Shown: in pieces, positions 1-11,085 of the stretch
Layout: each line of letters begins with the position of its first letter
Position numbering within the stretch: position 1 is the first letter of the stretch
NCBI GenBank assembly: GCA_023634235.1
Contig: JAMKCF010000008.1
Span: 7,830,176 to 7,894,175 of the forward strand
Direction: 5' to 3'
DNA: 64,000 nucleotides
DNA from: Pisaster brevispinus
Taxonomy: Eukaryota; Echinodermata; Asteroidea; Forcipulatida; Asteriidae
Made by a program: the position numbers and the translations under genes
The notes under the pieces: model-generated
Database searches by the model: none
Told to the model about the DNA's origin: nothing
Seen by the model: the letters and a program-made list of their open reading frames with translations, nothing else

Positions 1-513
1 TTTCTATCTCCTCTTTTTAGTCCTCACCTCGAGTGGCCTTTGTGCCTTGTGATGGGCGACTCCCATAACAATTTTTTTTTTTAAACATCTAAAGAGGTCT
101 GGGCTTGGATGGAGAGCATTCCTTTAAAGCAGGGTGAAATTTACAGAGGTCAGTAAATGGTCTGACAACTCTCTTAGGATTCCCTTAAAGTGCGTGGTGA
201 AAAAAAGAGAAATATTCCCTTGAATATCAGCCAAATCCTGCACTTCAGTGAGATTTCACGGTGGTTTTGCAGCAAAGATTTTCATAGTGATAATCCTTTG
301 TAGAAGTAGGCCTACTGTCATCATCAGGGTTAAACAAGTTTTTGGAGCACTATTTTTGATAAATGAATGTACCGTAGTATCCTTTGACCAACAGCATCCT
401 ACCATAGAGAAAGGTTTCTCTATGATTCTACTGTGACTTCTCTTACAGAAAATCTAGAACACATTCCGTGGCTCAGATGACATCATTTTCACAAACTTTA
501 TTTTCCATGTACA
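1..513. other. no recognised feature
   Basis: AT-rich DNA with short homopolymer runs. I see no convincing exon, repeat array or RNA gene. One short open stretch at 248-436 resembles no family I know and is probably chance. Confidence 0.5.
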
Positions 514-1466
514 GGTATGCCAGTCTTAAAATAAATCTACCTGTCAACAAGTAGATGTCCAAGACCTGACCAAGTAGCATGATGCAGTCCTGGCTTAACC
601 TTCCTTCGCTGAAAGCAGGTACATTTTAGTAACAAGCACTTGTTTTAAAGGGGCTGTGTCATCAGTATCAAAGCAGGCCCGGGACTGATGGAATTATGAA
701 CTGCGTTGATCATGACCACCACAGCCCCTTTAAAGCAGAGTTCATATTATGCAAGTGACGAATGTGTTTGAGAATATTTTTAAATGAGTTTAAATATGGG
801 GTATTGCATTCAGTGAGATGAATATTCCCTCCCGCTCCAGGTTTTTTTTCAGGTCCAAGGGCTTAATTTCTTTGCAAACAGCAAGAAAAACTAACTTTAA
901 ACCTGTACTGGTACTTGTTTTGAATATTTTGATCATGATCTCTGGCAAGAATAATATACACTATTTTTGACATACATGTACACAACTTTGACTCCAGGGG
1001 GTGGGGGTTGAGGGCAAAACCCTGAATCAAGTTTCTTTGTTTTTGTTTATTTTACCAAGCACCAATGATGTAATATTCCTTTAACCAACAGTGTTACTGT
1101 CACATCACTGAGGAAAGTGCAAAACTTACTCCAGAGCTTGGATTACAACATTTTCAGAAATTATAATTTATAAACAAAAAGGTGTTTATTTTGTTTGCAT
1201 ACTAGGCCTAGCTCCAGTCTCTGAAATATTTACCTGGATATCAGTCATGCAGCCTGGCCTAAAAACTGCCTTCTCTGTAAACAGGTACATTTATGAACAC
1301 ATGCATCATTTAACAATTCTTCAAAAGTTGCATCACTTCCAGCTTGAACTAACAAGTGACAGTTACAATAATGGAAGTGGGGAAAAGTAGAGAAAAAAGT
1401 CAAAAATCTTTTATGATGACCTCCATCACAAAAGTTGCACTTTATTGTTGTTGTTTTTTTTTTTAG

Positions 1467-1581
1467 GGAAGCGAAAGGCTTGCCATCTCCAAAGAGAGAC
1501 TTACCCGTCAACAAGTAGAGGTGTCTGGGATCTGCTTAATGATCAGCCTGGTAAAGGAGCTTTTGCCCTCTCCAATATAAG
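1467..1581 (+). repeat. exon-like cassette, degenerate
   Basis: It follows a T-rich tract ending in AG and is followed by a GTAAAT donor-like site. It keeps CTTGCCATCTCC near its start and CCCGTCAACAAGTAGA in the middle. The left half of the stem is mutated, so the hairpin is lost here. Confidence 0.5.
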
Positions 1582-1974
1582 GTAAATTCCTCTGAAACAT
1601 TAAATCATTGTTCATGTTCACATTGCTTGAAAAGTGCATACATTTTCGGCATCTAGAATTTGAAGGGATTCACAGTACCTTGCCTCATCAGGTATGTCCA
1701 ACATCAGTCATAATTTTTAAAACAGCAGTCAGTGTCAAATCATTATAATTTACTCAATATTTTAAATTTATGGGCATCATTACATGGTTTTTTTTTTCAG
1801 TACTGGTACTAAAAAAATAAATGAACAATTAATACTCGTGTCCATTTAATCTTTGTGACCGAGGTCACCTTTCAAAAATACAATTTTATTTTTTACAAGT
1901 TTTCTTGCTGGCTTTATGAGTAATACTAAAATGAGTAAATGCTTCTCTAAATGTTTCTTTCTGCTTACTTATAG

Positions 1975-2098
1975 GCATGCCATTATTTAATGATGTCTAC
2001 CCATCACCTAAGTAGACTTCTGAGGCCTACATCAGATGCACACCATTGGCCCAACATCTACCCATCACTTATGTAGATGTCTGAGGCAGATAGAAAAA
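1975..2098 (+). repeat. double exon-like cassette with two hairpins
   Basis: Bounded by ATAG and a strong GTAAGT donor. It holds two tandem hairpin cores. The first has stem GTCTAC/GTAGAC, in which both sides have changed relative to ATCTAC/GTAGAT, so pairing is kept. The second has a perfect 8-bp stem, ACATCTAC/GTAGATGT, around a different 11-nt loop. Confidence 0.55.
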
Positions 2099-3054
2099 GT
2101 AAGTAAAATTGAATTTCTTTCTTTCCACATTCATCTTTGGTATAGTTGGCTGTTTCTGCAGCACTGTACACATTGTACTTTGTAAGCCATAAACACTCTG
2201 AGGACTCATGCAGACAGAAGCCTAAACCCAGATGAGTAGCCATTTTTATTACAGATTTATTTCAACCTTGCAAAAAACATGACTTTGTTTGGCAATCTAC
2301 TCAGAGATGACAGGCTGGGTTGCTATTTTCCTGTTGAGTTTTGAGAAGAAAGTGTCAAGAAGACTTGTCAGCTCTTTCTGGTAAATAGAAATTTGCATTC
2401 CATTTGCAAGACAAGTTAGCATCTGAAAGCTGTCTGATAATCAAAGTCATACCAGCACCGATCCTCAAGAAAACTATTTCAGGAATTTAAAGTCCATTAT
2501 TGTTACTTATTTTGATTGCAGCAATAAAAATAGCAAAACCGAAAATGTGCATAAAATCCTTCAAAATGGCATTTTCATTGTTTTCACTGAAACATGACAA
2601 CAATTTGAAGGAATTTCACTTGAGTGTATGTTGTCTTTGTTACAAAGTAGCTGGTGAGAATTAAGGTATTGGTTCCAAAACAATTATTTGTTTGTTTTAA
2701 TATTTATAACAAGTTTATTCCAGTCTTATATTTAAATAAGAAGTTATGGATGAAAAAGCATCACATTTCAGTCATTGTTGCGCCACGGCACCTTGTAAAC
2801 CTTTACTTGGTGCTATAAAAGCAAAAAGGTCTCATTCTTCAAAAACATAACTTCACATAACTTGCAGGAAAAATTACTAAAGCGCTGTGGTCTAAATGAA
2901 ATTATATAAAAGCCCAGTGTACGTGTGTAAGTATTTCTTTGTCTTGGATTAGAAGTACACAAAAAACACCTTAAGCAAAATTGATTTATCTCAACTAACT
3001 TTCAACTAGAGATACTATTGTTTAAGACTTATTGTGTATTTTCTTTGTGTGCAG

Positions 3055-3121
3055 CAAGGCTGACTCTCTCAAAAGAGATCTACCCATCAACAAGTAGATG
3101 TATTAGACCAGCCAGTAAAAG
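3055..3121 (+). repeat. exon-like cassette, shortened
   Basis: Preceded by TGTGTGCAG and followed by GTAAAA. It keeps a 6-bp stem ATCTAC/GTAGAT with loop CCATCAACAA. It lacks the segment between the hairpin and the 3' end that fuller cassettes have. Confidence 0.5.
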
Positions 3122-4001
3122 GTAAAATCCCAAAGAGTGAAGATTCAGATTATTTTATGCAAGTGATCCAGTGCATTCTCAGTAAAAATTGTATAAAGTG
3201 TTTTGAAGAATTTATCATCACTTTCCTTCAGTGTGACTTGCAAAATTTGGATCTCAACAAAAAATGCTTTTAAATCCCGTTTGACCTTTTGACTCTTAGA
3301 TAACTACTTTTTTTTCCCAGTTATCTCAGTATTTATAATGTTCTTTTCAACTTAATTGGCTGTCCTTCAAACCACAAACACATGTGGGAATTTACAATAA
3401 GGAACCATTTTCATTCAATAAATTATATAAAGACAAAGTAGTTTCTAAAAAGAATTCAAGATTCAGTATTTTTAAAGATTTTTCCCTGCATCCACACTTC
3501 ATTGTATTACTCAACCATCTTTGACTGGTTTCATTTGAAGTCGAACAAATAATACTTCACTTGAAATGTATTTTGGCAAAATGTTTTGCATTTTAGAAAG
3601 GTATTGCCATTCTTCATGAGATCTACCCGTAAACTAAGGAGTTGTCCAAGATATCCAAGCACCTTTCATCAGCCAAACGTCTTCTTGTAATATCATACCC
3701 ATCACAAATTAAAAGGTGTATATTTCATTTCAATATAGCTCCAGCTCAAACTGTTTACGCGTCAACAAGTAAATATCTCTGACCCAAATATGCAGCCTGG
3801 CATAACAACTGCCTTCTCTGTAAGCAGGTAAATTTTGGAACTAACTATTCTTCAAAAGTTCCATCACTTCCAGCTTTAAATAATAAGTGTAAAGTTACAT
3901 TAATGGAAGCATGGTATAGGGGAAAGTAACAATCTTGTGATAATATATGACCTCTATCCCAAGAAATCCCTCTTATTTTTATTTTTGTATTTTTTTTATA
4001 G

Positions 4002-4105
4002 CAAGGCTTCTCTTAAGAGACCTACATGTCAACAATAAAGATGTACTGTCGGAGATCCGCATTATAATGATCAGCCTGGTAAAGAGGCTTGCCCTCTCCA
4101 GTAAG
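4002..4105 (+). repeat. exon-like cassette, degenerate
   Basis: Preceded by a T-rich tract with TATAG and followed by GTAAAT. It matches the cassette consensus at both ends (CAAGGCTTCTC at the start, CCCTCTCCAGTAAG at the end). The central hairpin has decayed. Confidence 0.5.
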
Positions 4106-4694
4106 GTAAATTCCTTTTAAACAACAAAACATTTTTCATGTCAACATTGTTTGGAAAGTGCAAACATTCTCAACATCAGTCATATTTTTTTTAAAACAGC
4201 AGTCAATGTCAAATCATTGTAATTTCCTGAGAAATTCAATATTACCTGATGAGGCAATTTCTTTTGTCAGTATCAGTGGTCCTTGAATATCATTTCATGG
4301 CCACCAAGAAAACTTGTAAAAAATATAGAGCTACATTTTTTCAGAGGTGACCTCAGTAACAAACACTAAATGGACATGAGTGAGAGGCCTGCTCTAATTT
4401 CCTAAAAAGCAAATGGCAAGTTACCTCCTATTGACCCCTGGCAACAATGTCACACACGCCTGTTGGCTGGCACAATCGCCATTTGGGAAAATTATGCCTA
4501 AAATATGCACTACACTAATGTAGATGTCCGAGGCAGATGGACAAAGTAAGTAAATTCAGATTTTCTTTCTTGCCCCCATTGTCATCAGTATTATGGGCTG
4601 TTTTTGCAGTATGTACACATTTATACTTTTAAGCCATAAACACTTTTGAGACTCATGAAGGCAGAAGCAAAAACCCAGATGAGTGGCAACTTTT

Positions 4695-4860
4695 AGGGGT
4701 TGAGCAAAGAAAAATTTACTCGAGTGGGATTTGAATCAATGACCCCCAGATTAATGTTCCGGCGCTCCACCAACTGAGCTATCTAGCCCTATGTTGGCGG
4801 TCTCCCTATTTCGTCAACATCTTTGTTTGGGGGTGCCAGTCAGAAGCCTGCAACTTTTAA
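4695..4860 (-). repeat. tRNA-derived SINE
   Basis: On the minus strand the sequence reads like a degenerate tRNA: an A-box-like TAGCTCAGTTGG and a B-box-like ATTCAAATCCC at roughly tRNA spacing, then a tail containing TTCTTTGCTCAA. The same tail recurs near 5,010, 8,100 and 34,170. The cloverleaf is imperfect and there is an attached non-tRNA body, so this is a SINE and not a tRNA gene. Confidence 0.65.
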
Positions 4861-4984
4861 ATGCTTTGTATATAGTCAGGGATCACACCCCAGTTTACAA
4901 TACAATCTTGGAAGCCGCAGCGAGTAGATCACTTTAAGGGGACGCAACTTTTTTATTTAAAAAAACAAGTAATAAACCTTTGAC

Positions 4985-5085
4985 TGGGTAAATGTTTAAT
5001 AATTTGGGATTGAACAAAGAAAATTTGACAAGAATGGGGTTTGAACCACTGACCTCCGGGGCTCTACCAACTAAGAATGACATCA
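4985..5085 (-). repeat. truncated copy of the same SINE family
   Basis: Shares the GATTGAACAAAGAAAA tail and the GGTTTGAACCACTGACC B-box region with the SINE just upstream, but stops before a complete A box. Confidence 0.5.
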
Positions 5086-5481
5086 CTTTCTTGTTGCAAT
5101 CTTTTCAGAGATGACATGCCGGGCTGCTTTTTTTGTGTCTGTTTAGTTTTGAGAATTTAGGAAAGTGTCTTGATCGAGAAGCTTTAGCGCAAATGTCAAG
5201 AGCAATTGTCAGCTCTTGTTGGGAAGTAAACAATTTGCCTGCCATTTGCTAGTTGAGAGCTGTCTGATTAAAAAGATCATACCAGCACTAATCTTTAAGA
5301 GAACTGCTTCATTCAGGCATTTTTTTTATTTCCCAGTTGTTGCTTATTTTGACTGCAATAATACAACAAATTGTGATAGGGCCTTACATCTGGGCCTATA
5401 GACATTAAGGCTGACCATCTCCAAAAAGACCATCAACATGTAGATGTCCAAGACTGTCCTTTTAGGAGTTGCACTTCAATA

Positions 5482-6097
5482 TCAATAGTTTTGTTTTTCT
5501 TCTGTGTGAATCTATCTGATTCAGCTCAAATGCAGCATCAATAGTTTTGTTTTTCTTCTGTGTGAATCTCTTTGATTCAGCTCAAATGCAACATCAATAG
5601 TTTGGGTTTTCTTGTGTGTAAATCTCTCCGATTCAGCTCAAATGCAACATCAATAGTTTGGGTTTTCTTCTGTGTAAATCTCTCGGATTCAGCTCAAATG
5701 CAGCATCAATAGTTTGGGTTTTCTTGTGTGTAAATCTCTTGAATTCAGCTCAAATGCAACATCAATAGTTTGGGTTTTCTTGTGTGTAAATTTCTCCGAT
5801 TCAGCTCAAATGCAACATCAATAGTTCGGGTTTTCTTCTGTGTGAATCTCTTTGATTCAGCTCAAATGCAACACCAATAGTTTGGGTTTTCTTGTGTGTA
5901 AATCTCTCCGATTCAGCTCAAATGCAACATCAATAGTTCGGGTTTTCTTCTGTGTGAATCTCTTTGATTCAGCTCAAATGCAACACCAATAGTTTGGGTT
6001 TTCTTGTGTGTAAATCTCTCCGATTCAGCTCAAATGCAACATCAATAGTTTGGGTTTTCTTGTGTGTAAATCTCTCCGATTCAGCTCAAATGCAACA
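5482..6097 (+). repeat. 56-bp tandem array, about 11 units
   Basis: GATTCAGCTCAAATGCA recurs every 56 bp, starting at 5518, 5574, 5630 and so on to 6078. Two sub-types differ in the second half (TTCTTCTGTGTGAATCTC versus TTCTTGTGTGTAAATCTC) and are interspersed, which suggests higher-order duplication. Because 56 is not a multiple of 3, the open stretches inside it are not evidence of protein. Confidence 0.9.
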
Positions 6098-6149
6098 TCT
6101 GCTGCTTGCTTTTCACTTCATAGCAACTTTTCCATCTGGGCTTAATTTG

Positions 6150-6335
6150 ATAAAGTAGCTAAGCACAACAAAAAATGTTTTACCAGAAAGGTTACCAGCC
6201 AAATTATCATTTGACATTTACCATCTGTGAATGGTATGCTGTTCCTTTGTGCATTAGCAGAAAAATGTTTTTTATCAATATTTTCTTCTTAAGCAGCTCT
6301 ATGAAATTGGGCCCTGACTGCTTCTGTTGCCCTTG
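6150..6335 (+). repeat. interspersed repeat fragment
   Basis: Contains GGTTACCAGCCAA, then TTAGCAGAAAAATGTTTT, then AGCAGCTCTATGAAATTGGG. A related sequence in the same order lies in the HYDIN intron near 44,760-44,900 and in its duplicates near 51,140 and 57,510. It is dispersed and probably SINE-like. Confidence 0.5.
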
Positions 6336-6536
6336 TATATTTGTTTGTGTTGTTTTGTCCCGTAGTAGTTTTTGAGGAACACGCTGCTGGGATCGCAATT
6401 ATGTGAGGCTGCTAACACTTTTACATTTTGTCTCTCTGGTCTTTAGGCAGTTTGCCAAAATAAATGTCTTTATTCCCACATGTAATTCAACTTCCTTAAG
6501 ACATATCCTGTCCTATCTTTATCCATTTTTCTTCAG

Positions 6537-6767
6537 GTGATTTTCCGCAACGAGGTAACCGGTGAGTTCCAGTTCTACTATGCTACATTCAAGAGCACCG
6601 CGCCCGGCGTGATCGACACCATTGAGATGACCACGCCTGTAAGGCTCAGTACGTCTCATACCATCTCCCTGGACATTCCTCTCAATCTACCAGTGACCTT
6701 CACCACCAACTGCCCCATCGCTGACATCATGCTCCCGTCTCAACTTGTGGTGCCTATTCAGTCGGAG
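6537..6767 (+). CDS. HYDIN: HYDIN-like exon (third last)
   Basis: 231 nt in phase 0/0 with no internal stop. It begins VIFRNEVTGEFQFYY and ends LVVPIQSE, and is bounded by a pyrimidine-rich acceptor ending CTTCAG and a GTAAGA donor. It joins in frame to the exon at 7191. Confidence 0.85.
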
Positions 6768-7789
6768 GTAAGAATTTATCAAACAGAAACTCCTTCTCAG
6801 TGGTCCAGACATCAGCCCCCCCCCCCGAAACTTTTTTCTTAACTTCCCTGCTATTTGACATCTCTCTTGCTGTCAGTCTTTTGGCCAATTTGACACATAA
6901 CCTAGTAGAGTTTAATCAAAAGTCTCTTCTAGGTTTTTTTCACTAAGTTACATCAATAAAAACCTTGTTGGAATCTGATTTTAGCTCTGTCTTATTGCAA
7001 AGCAAAGCTAATGAGATTAAAACAAAGAACAACAAATGACACAACTTTCCAGCTATTTTACTGAAAATGGGACCACTTAATGTGCAAAGATAATTCTGAA
7101 GATTTAATTTTTTTGCAATCCTAGATGAATTGAATGAATTCAAAGTCTCTGTTGATTTACAACACCACTCCCTGATCTTCTACTTTTCAGGGATCACTGA
7201 GCTTTGAGTTTCTACCCTTGAAAACCGGAGTGACTAACAGCAAGTTGCAGCTGAGCAGCGCAGCAGAGCTTGGCATGTTCCAATACGACCTTCAGCTCAC
7301 AGCGACTGCAGCAGGGCCGGAGAAGGCGGTGTACTTCAGGGCTTCGCTGGGCGGCGGGCAACAGCAGTCGGCACACTTTTTCAACTTTGCCAAGCTCAAG
7401 ACAGAGACTCTGGAGAGACTCGAGGCAACCGAGTGATTAACTCCAGCATGGGCGGAGAGTACACCTTCCCTCTGTTCGGCACCTGCATCCCACCCAAGCC
7501 TCAGGGTCCTTACAGCATCAAGGCCAACTCCACAACCTCCATCCCGTTTCATAACGTCTTCCCCCACACCATGGCGTTCACCTTCCAGGTGGATAACCCG
7601 GCATTCTCATGCAAGCCCGGGGAGAGCATCCGGGGGAAGAAGCAGCATAACCTCATCGTTGGGTATGAGGGTAACCCTGACCTCTCCAAGGCACCCAAAA
7701 TGGGTAATTTGGTTGTAACTTGTCCCAGATCAGCTGGAGGGAACGCTAACGTAGCCTGGACCTTCTATCTCAAGGGTATAACTCCTTGA
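6537..7789 (+). CDS. HYDIN: HYDIN-like C-terminal region, copy 1 (disrupted)
   Basis: Three blocks match the C-terminus of HYDIN, a giant protein of repeated ASH/MSP-like domains in the central-pair apparatus of motile cilia. Block one (6537-6767) is a 77-codon phase-0 exon with CAG before and GTAAGA after. Block two starts at 7191 after TTTTCAG and includes GPEKAVYFR. Block three, from about 7411, encodes GGEYTFPLFGTCIPPKPQGP and ends with YLKGITP and a stop at 7787-7789. Blocks two and three are fused with no intron: the reading frame of block two hits a stop at 7434-7436, and block three is in another frame. Copy 2 at 59,332 retains an intron acceptor and the start of the terminal exon (VDNSDFHTD), both missing here. 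So either this is a deletion allele or pseudogene, or the assembly has collapsed. Confidence 0.75.
7191..7406 (+). CDS. HYDIN: HYDIN-like exon (second last)
   Basis: Starts GSLSFEFLPLKTG after TACTTTTCAG and runs to FAKLKTE. HYDIN normally continues through another junction into a VDNSDFHT-type segment. Here the sequence runs directly into the middle of the terminal exon at about 7407, with a 2-nt phase mismatch and no donor GT at the join. Confidence 0.8.
7411..7789 (+). pseudogene. HYDIN: HYDIN-like terminal exon, 5'-truncated, copy 1
   Basis: Open from about 7412 to a TGA at 7787-7789. Encodes the last ASH-type domain, with GEYTFPLFGT and FTFQVDNPAFSCKPGESI, and ends in the characteristic YLKGITP. 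No stop interrupts it. Its 5' part, relative to copy 2 at 59,332, is missing. Confidence 0.75.
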
Positions 7790-9527
7790 ACACCAACCAC
7801 TTCAACTGTCAAATTCAAGAAGATATAAACCGCTGTGTCAGTGCAGAAACATTGTATATCAACATCGTGTCTCATACAAAAAATGCTCCATGCAAAAATG
7901 TATCTCGAAAGCCTGTTGGTTTTGTGTGTACATCCAGGTTGATTGTAAGTGAGATACAAGGTTTTGAAACTTTCAAACTCTTGCGGGATGCAAGTGCTCT
8001 CTTAGGAGATATAACATTTTTGCACTGACACAACGAAATATGAAGGCAGTCCAAAAAAAAACTCTTCTAGGGGTTGTAATTCAACATATTTTGAGGTTGA
8101 ACAAAGAAAAATTGACTTGTTCAATCCCAAATTATTTAAAATTTACCTAGTCAGTTTTCCCTTGTGGGTTAATACTTGATTTTCAAACATATTATGACAT
8201 AGATTTTTTTATTTAATTTAGTTTGGAGTCCACATGCAACATTTTTTCCTGTAAATAGTCTTTAATATCACAGAAAAAAAGGACTTAACCCTGGAGAGAC
8301 TTGGCAGCTGCAAAGTTTCACAGCTTTCAAAGCGGCCTCAAGTTTATCTGTCGGTTTGTTTTAAAAGGTTATTGTTTTAAAGGAATTTCTTACAATAGAC
8401 ACTGAGCATTCTGTCGTAACATATATTGAAAACATTAAGGAAAAACGAGTTTTAAAATTATTACTTTGCACAAACTGTCTCAGAAAGATTTGATTGGTGC
8501 AGTTCTTTCAACCACTTCTCGCTATCGCTGGAGCCGGTTTGTGTGAAGTGGGCGTGGCTTAGAGTGAAATGATGTCACACTTTTGAACAGGAGCGCAATC
8601 ATTATGCACTCTCAACCAATCACAGGACAGAATCTTGTTACAATGAGATGTTCAATTTGAATATTTATAGATGTATTTTTAAAGTGCTTTTACAAGAGGG
8701 ATCAAAGCGCTGTACGAGAAATACCAGGGGGTCATGAATAAGAAGTGTCTAAGGCATCCCCTGTAAATGGTGAGCTACGGGGCGCCCCTGATGCTGATGG
8801 GAATAGTGTTTCAAAGTTTGGGACCAGCTTTTTGAAAACGATCTATCTATTTACAGTGTACAGTATTGCTCCAAGAATACCGGTACTGATGTATTATATA
8901 AATTATATCATTTCTCTTGTAAAGAAATTACAGTTAAGAATACGATTATATGATTTTACAATCAAATGAATGATCTATATTGGTATTTGAATAGCAGTAA
9001 TTTTATGATAAATGCAACTTAACTTCCCGCTGGTAAAACTGTCTTTTTTTCATGCCTTAAGAATGTTAACATTTAAAGGTAGGGTCATCTCTTAGTTTTT
9101 GTCAATGTATATGCTGATTTAGAGGCCAAACAATCAAGAAAGATACTATGGAAGTCACCTATGAAAGTGTTAGTTAAAATACAGTGTCTACTTAGTGAGA
9201 AAACAACCCAAAACTGTCACTGCGTTTTCATTAAGAACGTTGAACCCATTCTCAATAGCGGGTACCAACTGCATCTCTGGCCGTATTGAGGGCAACATTC
9301 AAACGGACATCAGGCATATTTCAAAAGGTCACCTACAGACTACCTTTGGAGACTCTGTTTAGAAATACTTCTACCGATTTCAACGGTGGCACTTTTCAGA
9401 CAAAATAGTGTCACAGGATGCTTTCTACCATTACCGTCTTTATAATAAGTCAGCTTTTGGATAAAAATCACTCGATGTATTTTCGAAGTCTACCAAAGTA
9501 TGACCCAAACCTAAGTATTAACATCAG

Positions 9528-9672
9528 CCACCTTGATTTGCATGTGTTCAAATTGACCACCTTGATTTGCATGTATTCAAATTGGCCCCCTTGATTTGCA
9601 TGTATTCAAGTTGGCCACCTTGATTTGCATGTATTCAAATTGGCCACCTTGATTTGCATGTATTCAAGGAAA
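9528..9672 (+). repeat. 29-bp tandem array, 5 units, each with an ATTTGCAT octamer
   Basis: CCACCTTG (or a one-base variant) starts at 9528, 9557, 9586, 9615 and 9644, exactly 29 bp apart. Each unit contains ATTTGCAT, the canonical octamer bound by POU-family factors, followed by GTATTCAA. The array is absent from the paralogous position near 61,400, so it expanded in this copy only. Confidence 0.85.
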
Positions 9673-9714
9673 GTATCAAATAAAGACTTGGTAGAACTTT
9701 AAAGGTCACATCCG

Positions 9715-9812
9715 AATCAAGGACTTTGGCTGTGGCTTTTGTCGAGATTGTAGAACCTTCTATGTTGTCACTCACTGACTGCCACAGCTTTAGCCAAAGT
9801 CGCTTCATTCAA
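9715..9812 (+). repeat. imperfect inverted repeat in the HYDIN 3' flank
   Basis: GACTTTGGCT and AGCCAAAGTC form a 10-bp stem, extended by GTGGC/GCCAC. Both arms are also kept in copy 2 near 61,480-61,560. It may be an old foldback element or an RNA hairpin. Confidence 0.5.
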
Positions 9813-10056
9813 ACACAGACTTTACCATCCATCCAATGAAGTACATCAACTTAATGTTAAGTTTATAACTCATGGAAACAAATAATCAACTTTTTAATAG
9901 AATAATGTAATACTGAGAGTGTGGATCAGATTTTGATTATAAATATCCGTCCAAGTATTTTCCAATCCTCCTGTTTTCCTGTAAATATATTATTGACTAA
10001 ACCACTTTGTTATGTATTTTTGAAGTACAAACTTGTAAACAGCGTGTGATTTGAGT

Positions 10057-10062
10057 AATAAA
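10057..10062 (+). promoter_or_regulatory. poly(A) signal AATAAA, HYDIN copy 1
   Basis: AATAAA in TTTGAGTAATAAAAATGAG, conserved in copy 2 at 61,827-61,832. It is the likely end of a ~2.3-kb 3' UTR. Assigning it to HYDIN is inference. Confidence 0.5.
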
Positions 10063-10990
10063 AATGAGGGCCTTGGTTTTATCACATGAAACATTACCGA
10101 GTTGTGTTTTTAATTTGTTTCAAAGGGGCAAAAATTCAGATATATTTTAATTAATTTCCAATTTTTCGATCATCACCAAACATGTCACCTTCCTTTAATT
10201 GAGATTCCTGTCGCCCAAACATCTTCTACGTTCAATGGATTGTAGTTCTGCACATATAAAAGGTTTGTTTAAAGTTTACAAGTTGCAGAAAAACATATTT
10301 TTACAACTTAGCCAGACACCCCTTCTCACAAAAGGGGGAGTTAAAAGTAAACAAACAATCAAAAGTTGTTTTTAAAAAAACATACAGTTTTGAGACATTC
10401 AGGCTTTCTGCACACAAAAAACTAGTTACAGGGAATTAAAAGTAACTTTTGAATATTGAAAATCAATAAATCTTTGCTTGTCCCAAGAGGGCGCCAAACC
10501 GAGACCAGCAAGATAACAGTCTGGGTTTTCGACGAGGCAAGCTTTCTGCATGAAAAAGTGGGCAAGGTAAACTCCTTTTTTTGTCTTCATTTGCCACTGT
10601 TGTTCATTTATTTTAATGAGTAATAGCTTATCGTTGATGTTTCTTGTTTATAAATTAAAGCTGACACTTCTGCACGCAGAGTTTCAGAGTCGGAGTCAGA
10701 GTACCAACTGAGTTTAATATTTCGCAAAAATGATTCGAAAATGGCGCCGACTTATTCACAGCAACCTTTCACAGGCATGCGCTGTCCTCCAAATCACTGT
10801 TGCTTATTTTGATTGCAATGAAAAAAATAATCCTAAAATGCATGAGTTTCTCAAACAAGTTTTGTTGTTGTTGCTGACAATGTTGGTTTTATTCATTTAT
10901 TGAATCCTAAGGTGACAAAAATCGTGTTAATTACGGGTAATGTTCTCAAACACTAAACGTTGGAAATTTTGCATTTTGTTTGTGTTGCAG

Positions 10991-11085
10991 TCAGGCTTAC
11001 ATGGCTTAGCATCTCCAAAGACATCTACCCGTCAACAAGTAGATGTCCAAGACCAGCCTAAAGGAGCAGCTCTCTCCAGTAAAAG
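10991..11085 (+). repeat. module M exon-like hairpin cassette L1
   Basis: 95 nt between TTTGTGTTGCAG and GTGAAT, both good splice-like signals. The core has stem GACATCTAC/GTAGATGTC with loop CCGTCAACAA. It corresponds to the right-arm cassette at 29,086-29,180, of the same length. Confidence 0.6.

Larger units (their letters stand above)
514..5470 (+). repeat. cluster of decayed exon-like hairpin cassettes
   Basis: Diverged copies of a short cassette recur at about 514-619, 1226-1283, 1467-1581, 1975-2098, 3055-3121, 3600-3670, 3757-3827, 4002-4105, 4505-4545 and 5400-5460. Each keeps part of a core made of CTACCCGTCAACAAGTAG and its surroundings. Many are bounded by AG on the left and GT on the right, like exons. 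They are in the same orientation as the HYDIN exons downstream. Better-preserved copies lie in module M at 11-12.5 kb and 25-29 kb. The spacers are intron-like with no coding sequence that I can recognise. Length and phase differ from copy to copy, so a conserved protein product is not supported. Confidence 0.65.
7790..10062 (+). other. HYDIN 3' flank / probable 3' UTR, copy 1
   Basis: No coding sequence seen. Collinear with 59,791-61,832 after HYDIN copy 2, with many substitutions and small indels. Ends at an AATAAA poly(A) signal in the same context in both copies. A degraded SINE tail lies near 8,090-8,160. Confidence 0.6.

Noticed and set aside
4695..4860. tRNA gene
   Set aside because: A and B boxes are present but stems pair poorly and a SINE tail is attached; the same applies to 16,091-16,161 and 21,308-21,378.
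5482..6097. CRISPR-like regular repeats
   Set aside because: The units are directly adjacent with no unique spacers, and the DNA is eukaryotic. The same holds for the arrays at 9.5, 17.3 and 18.4 kb.
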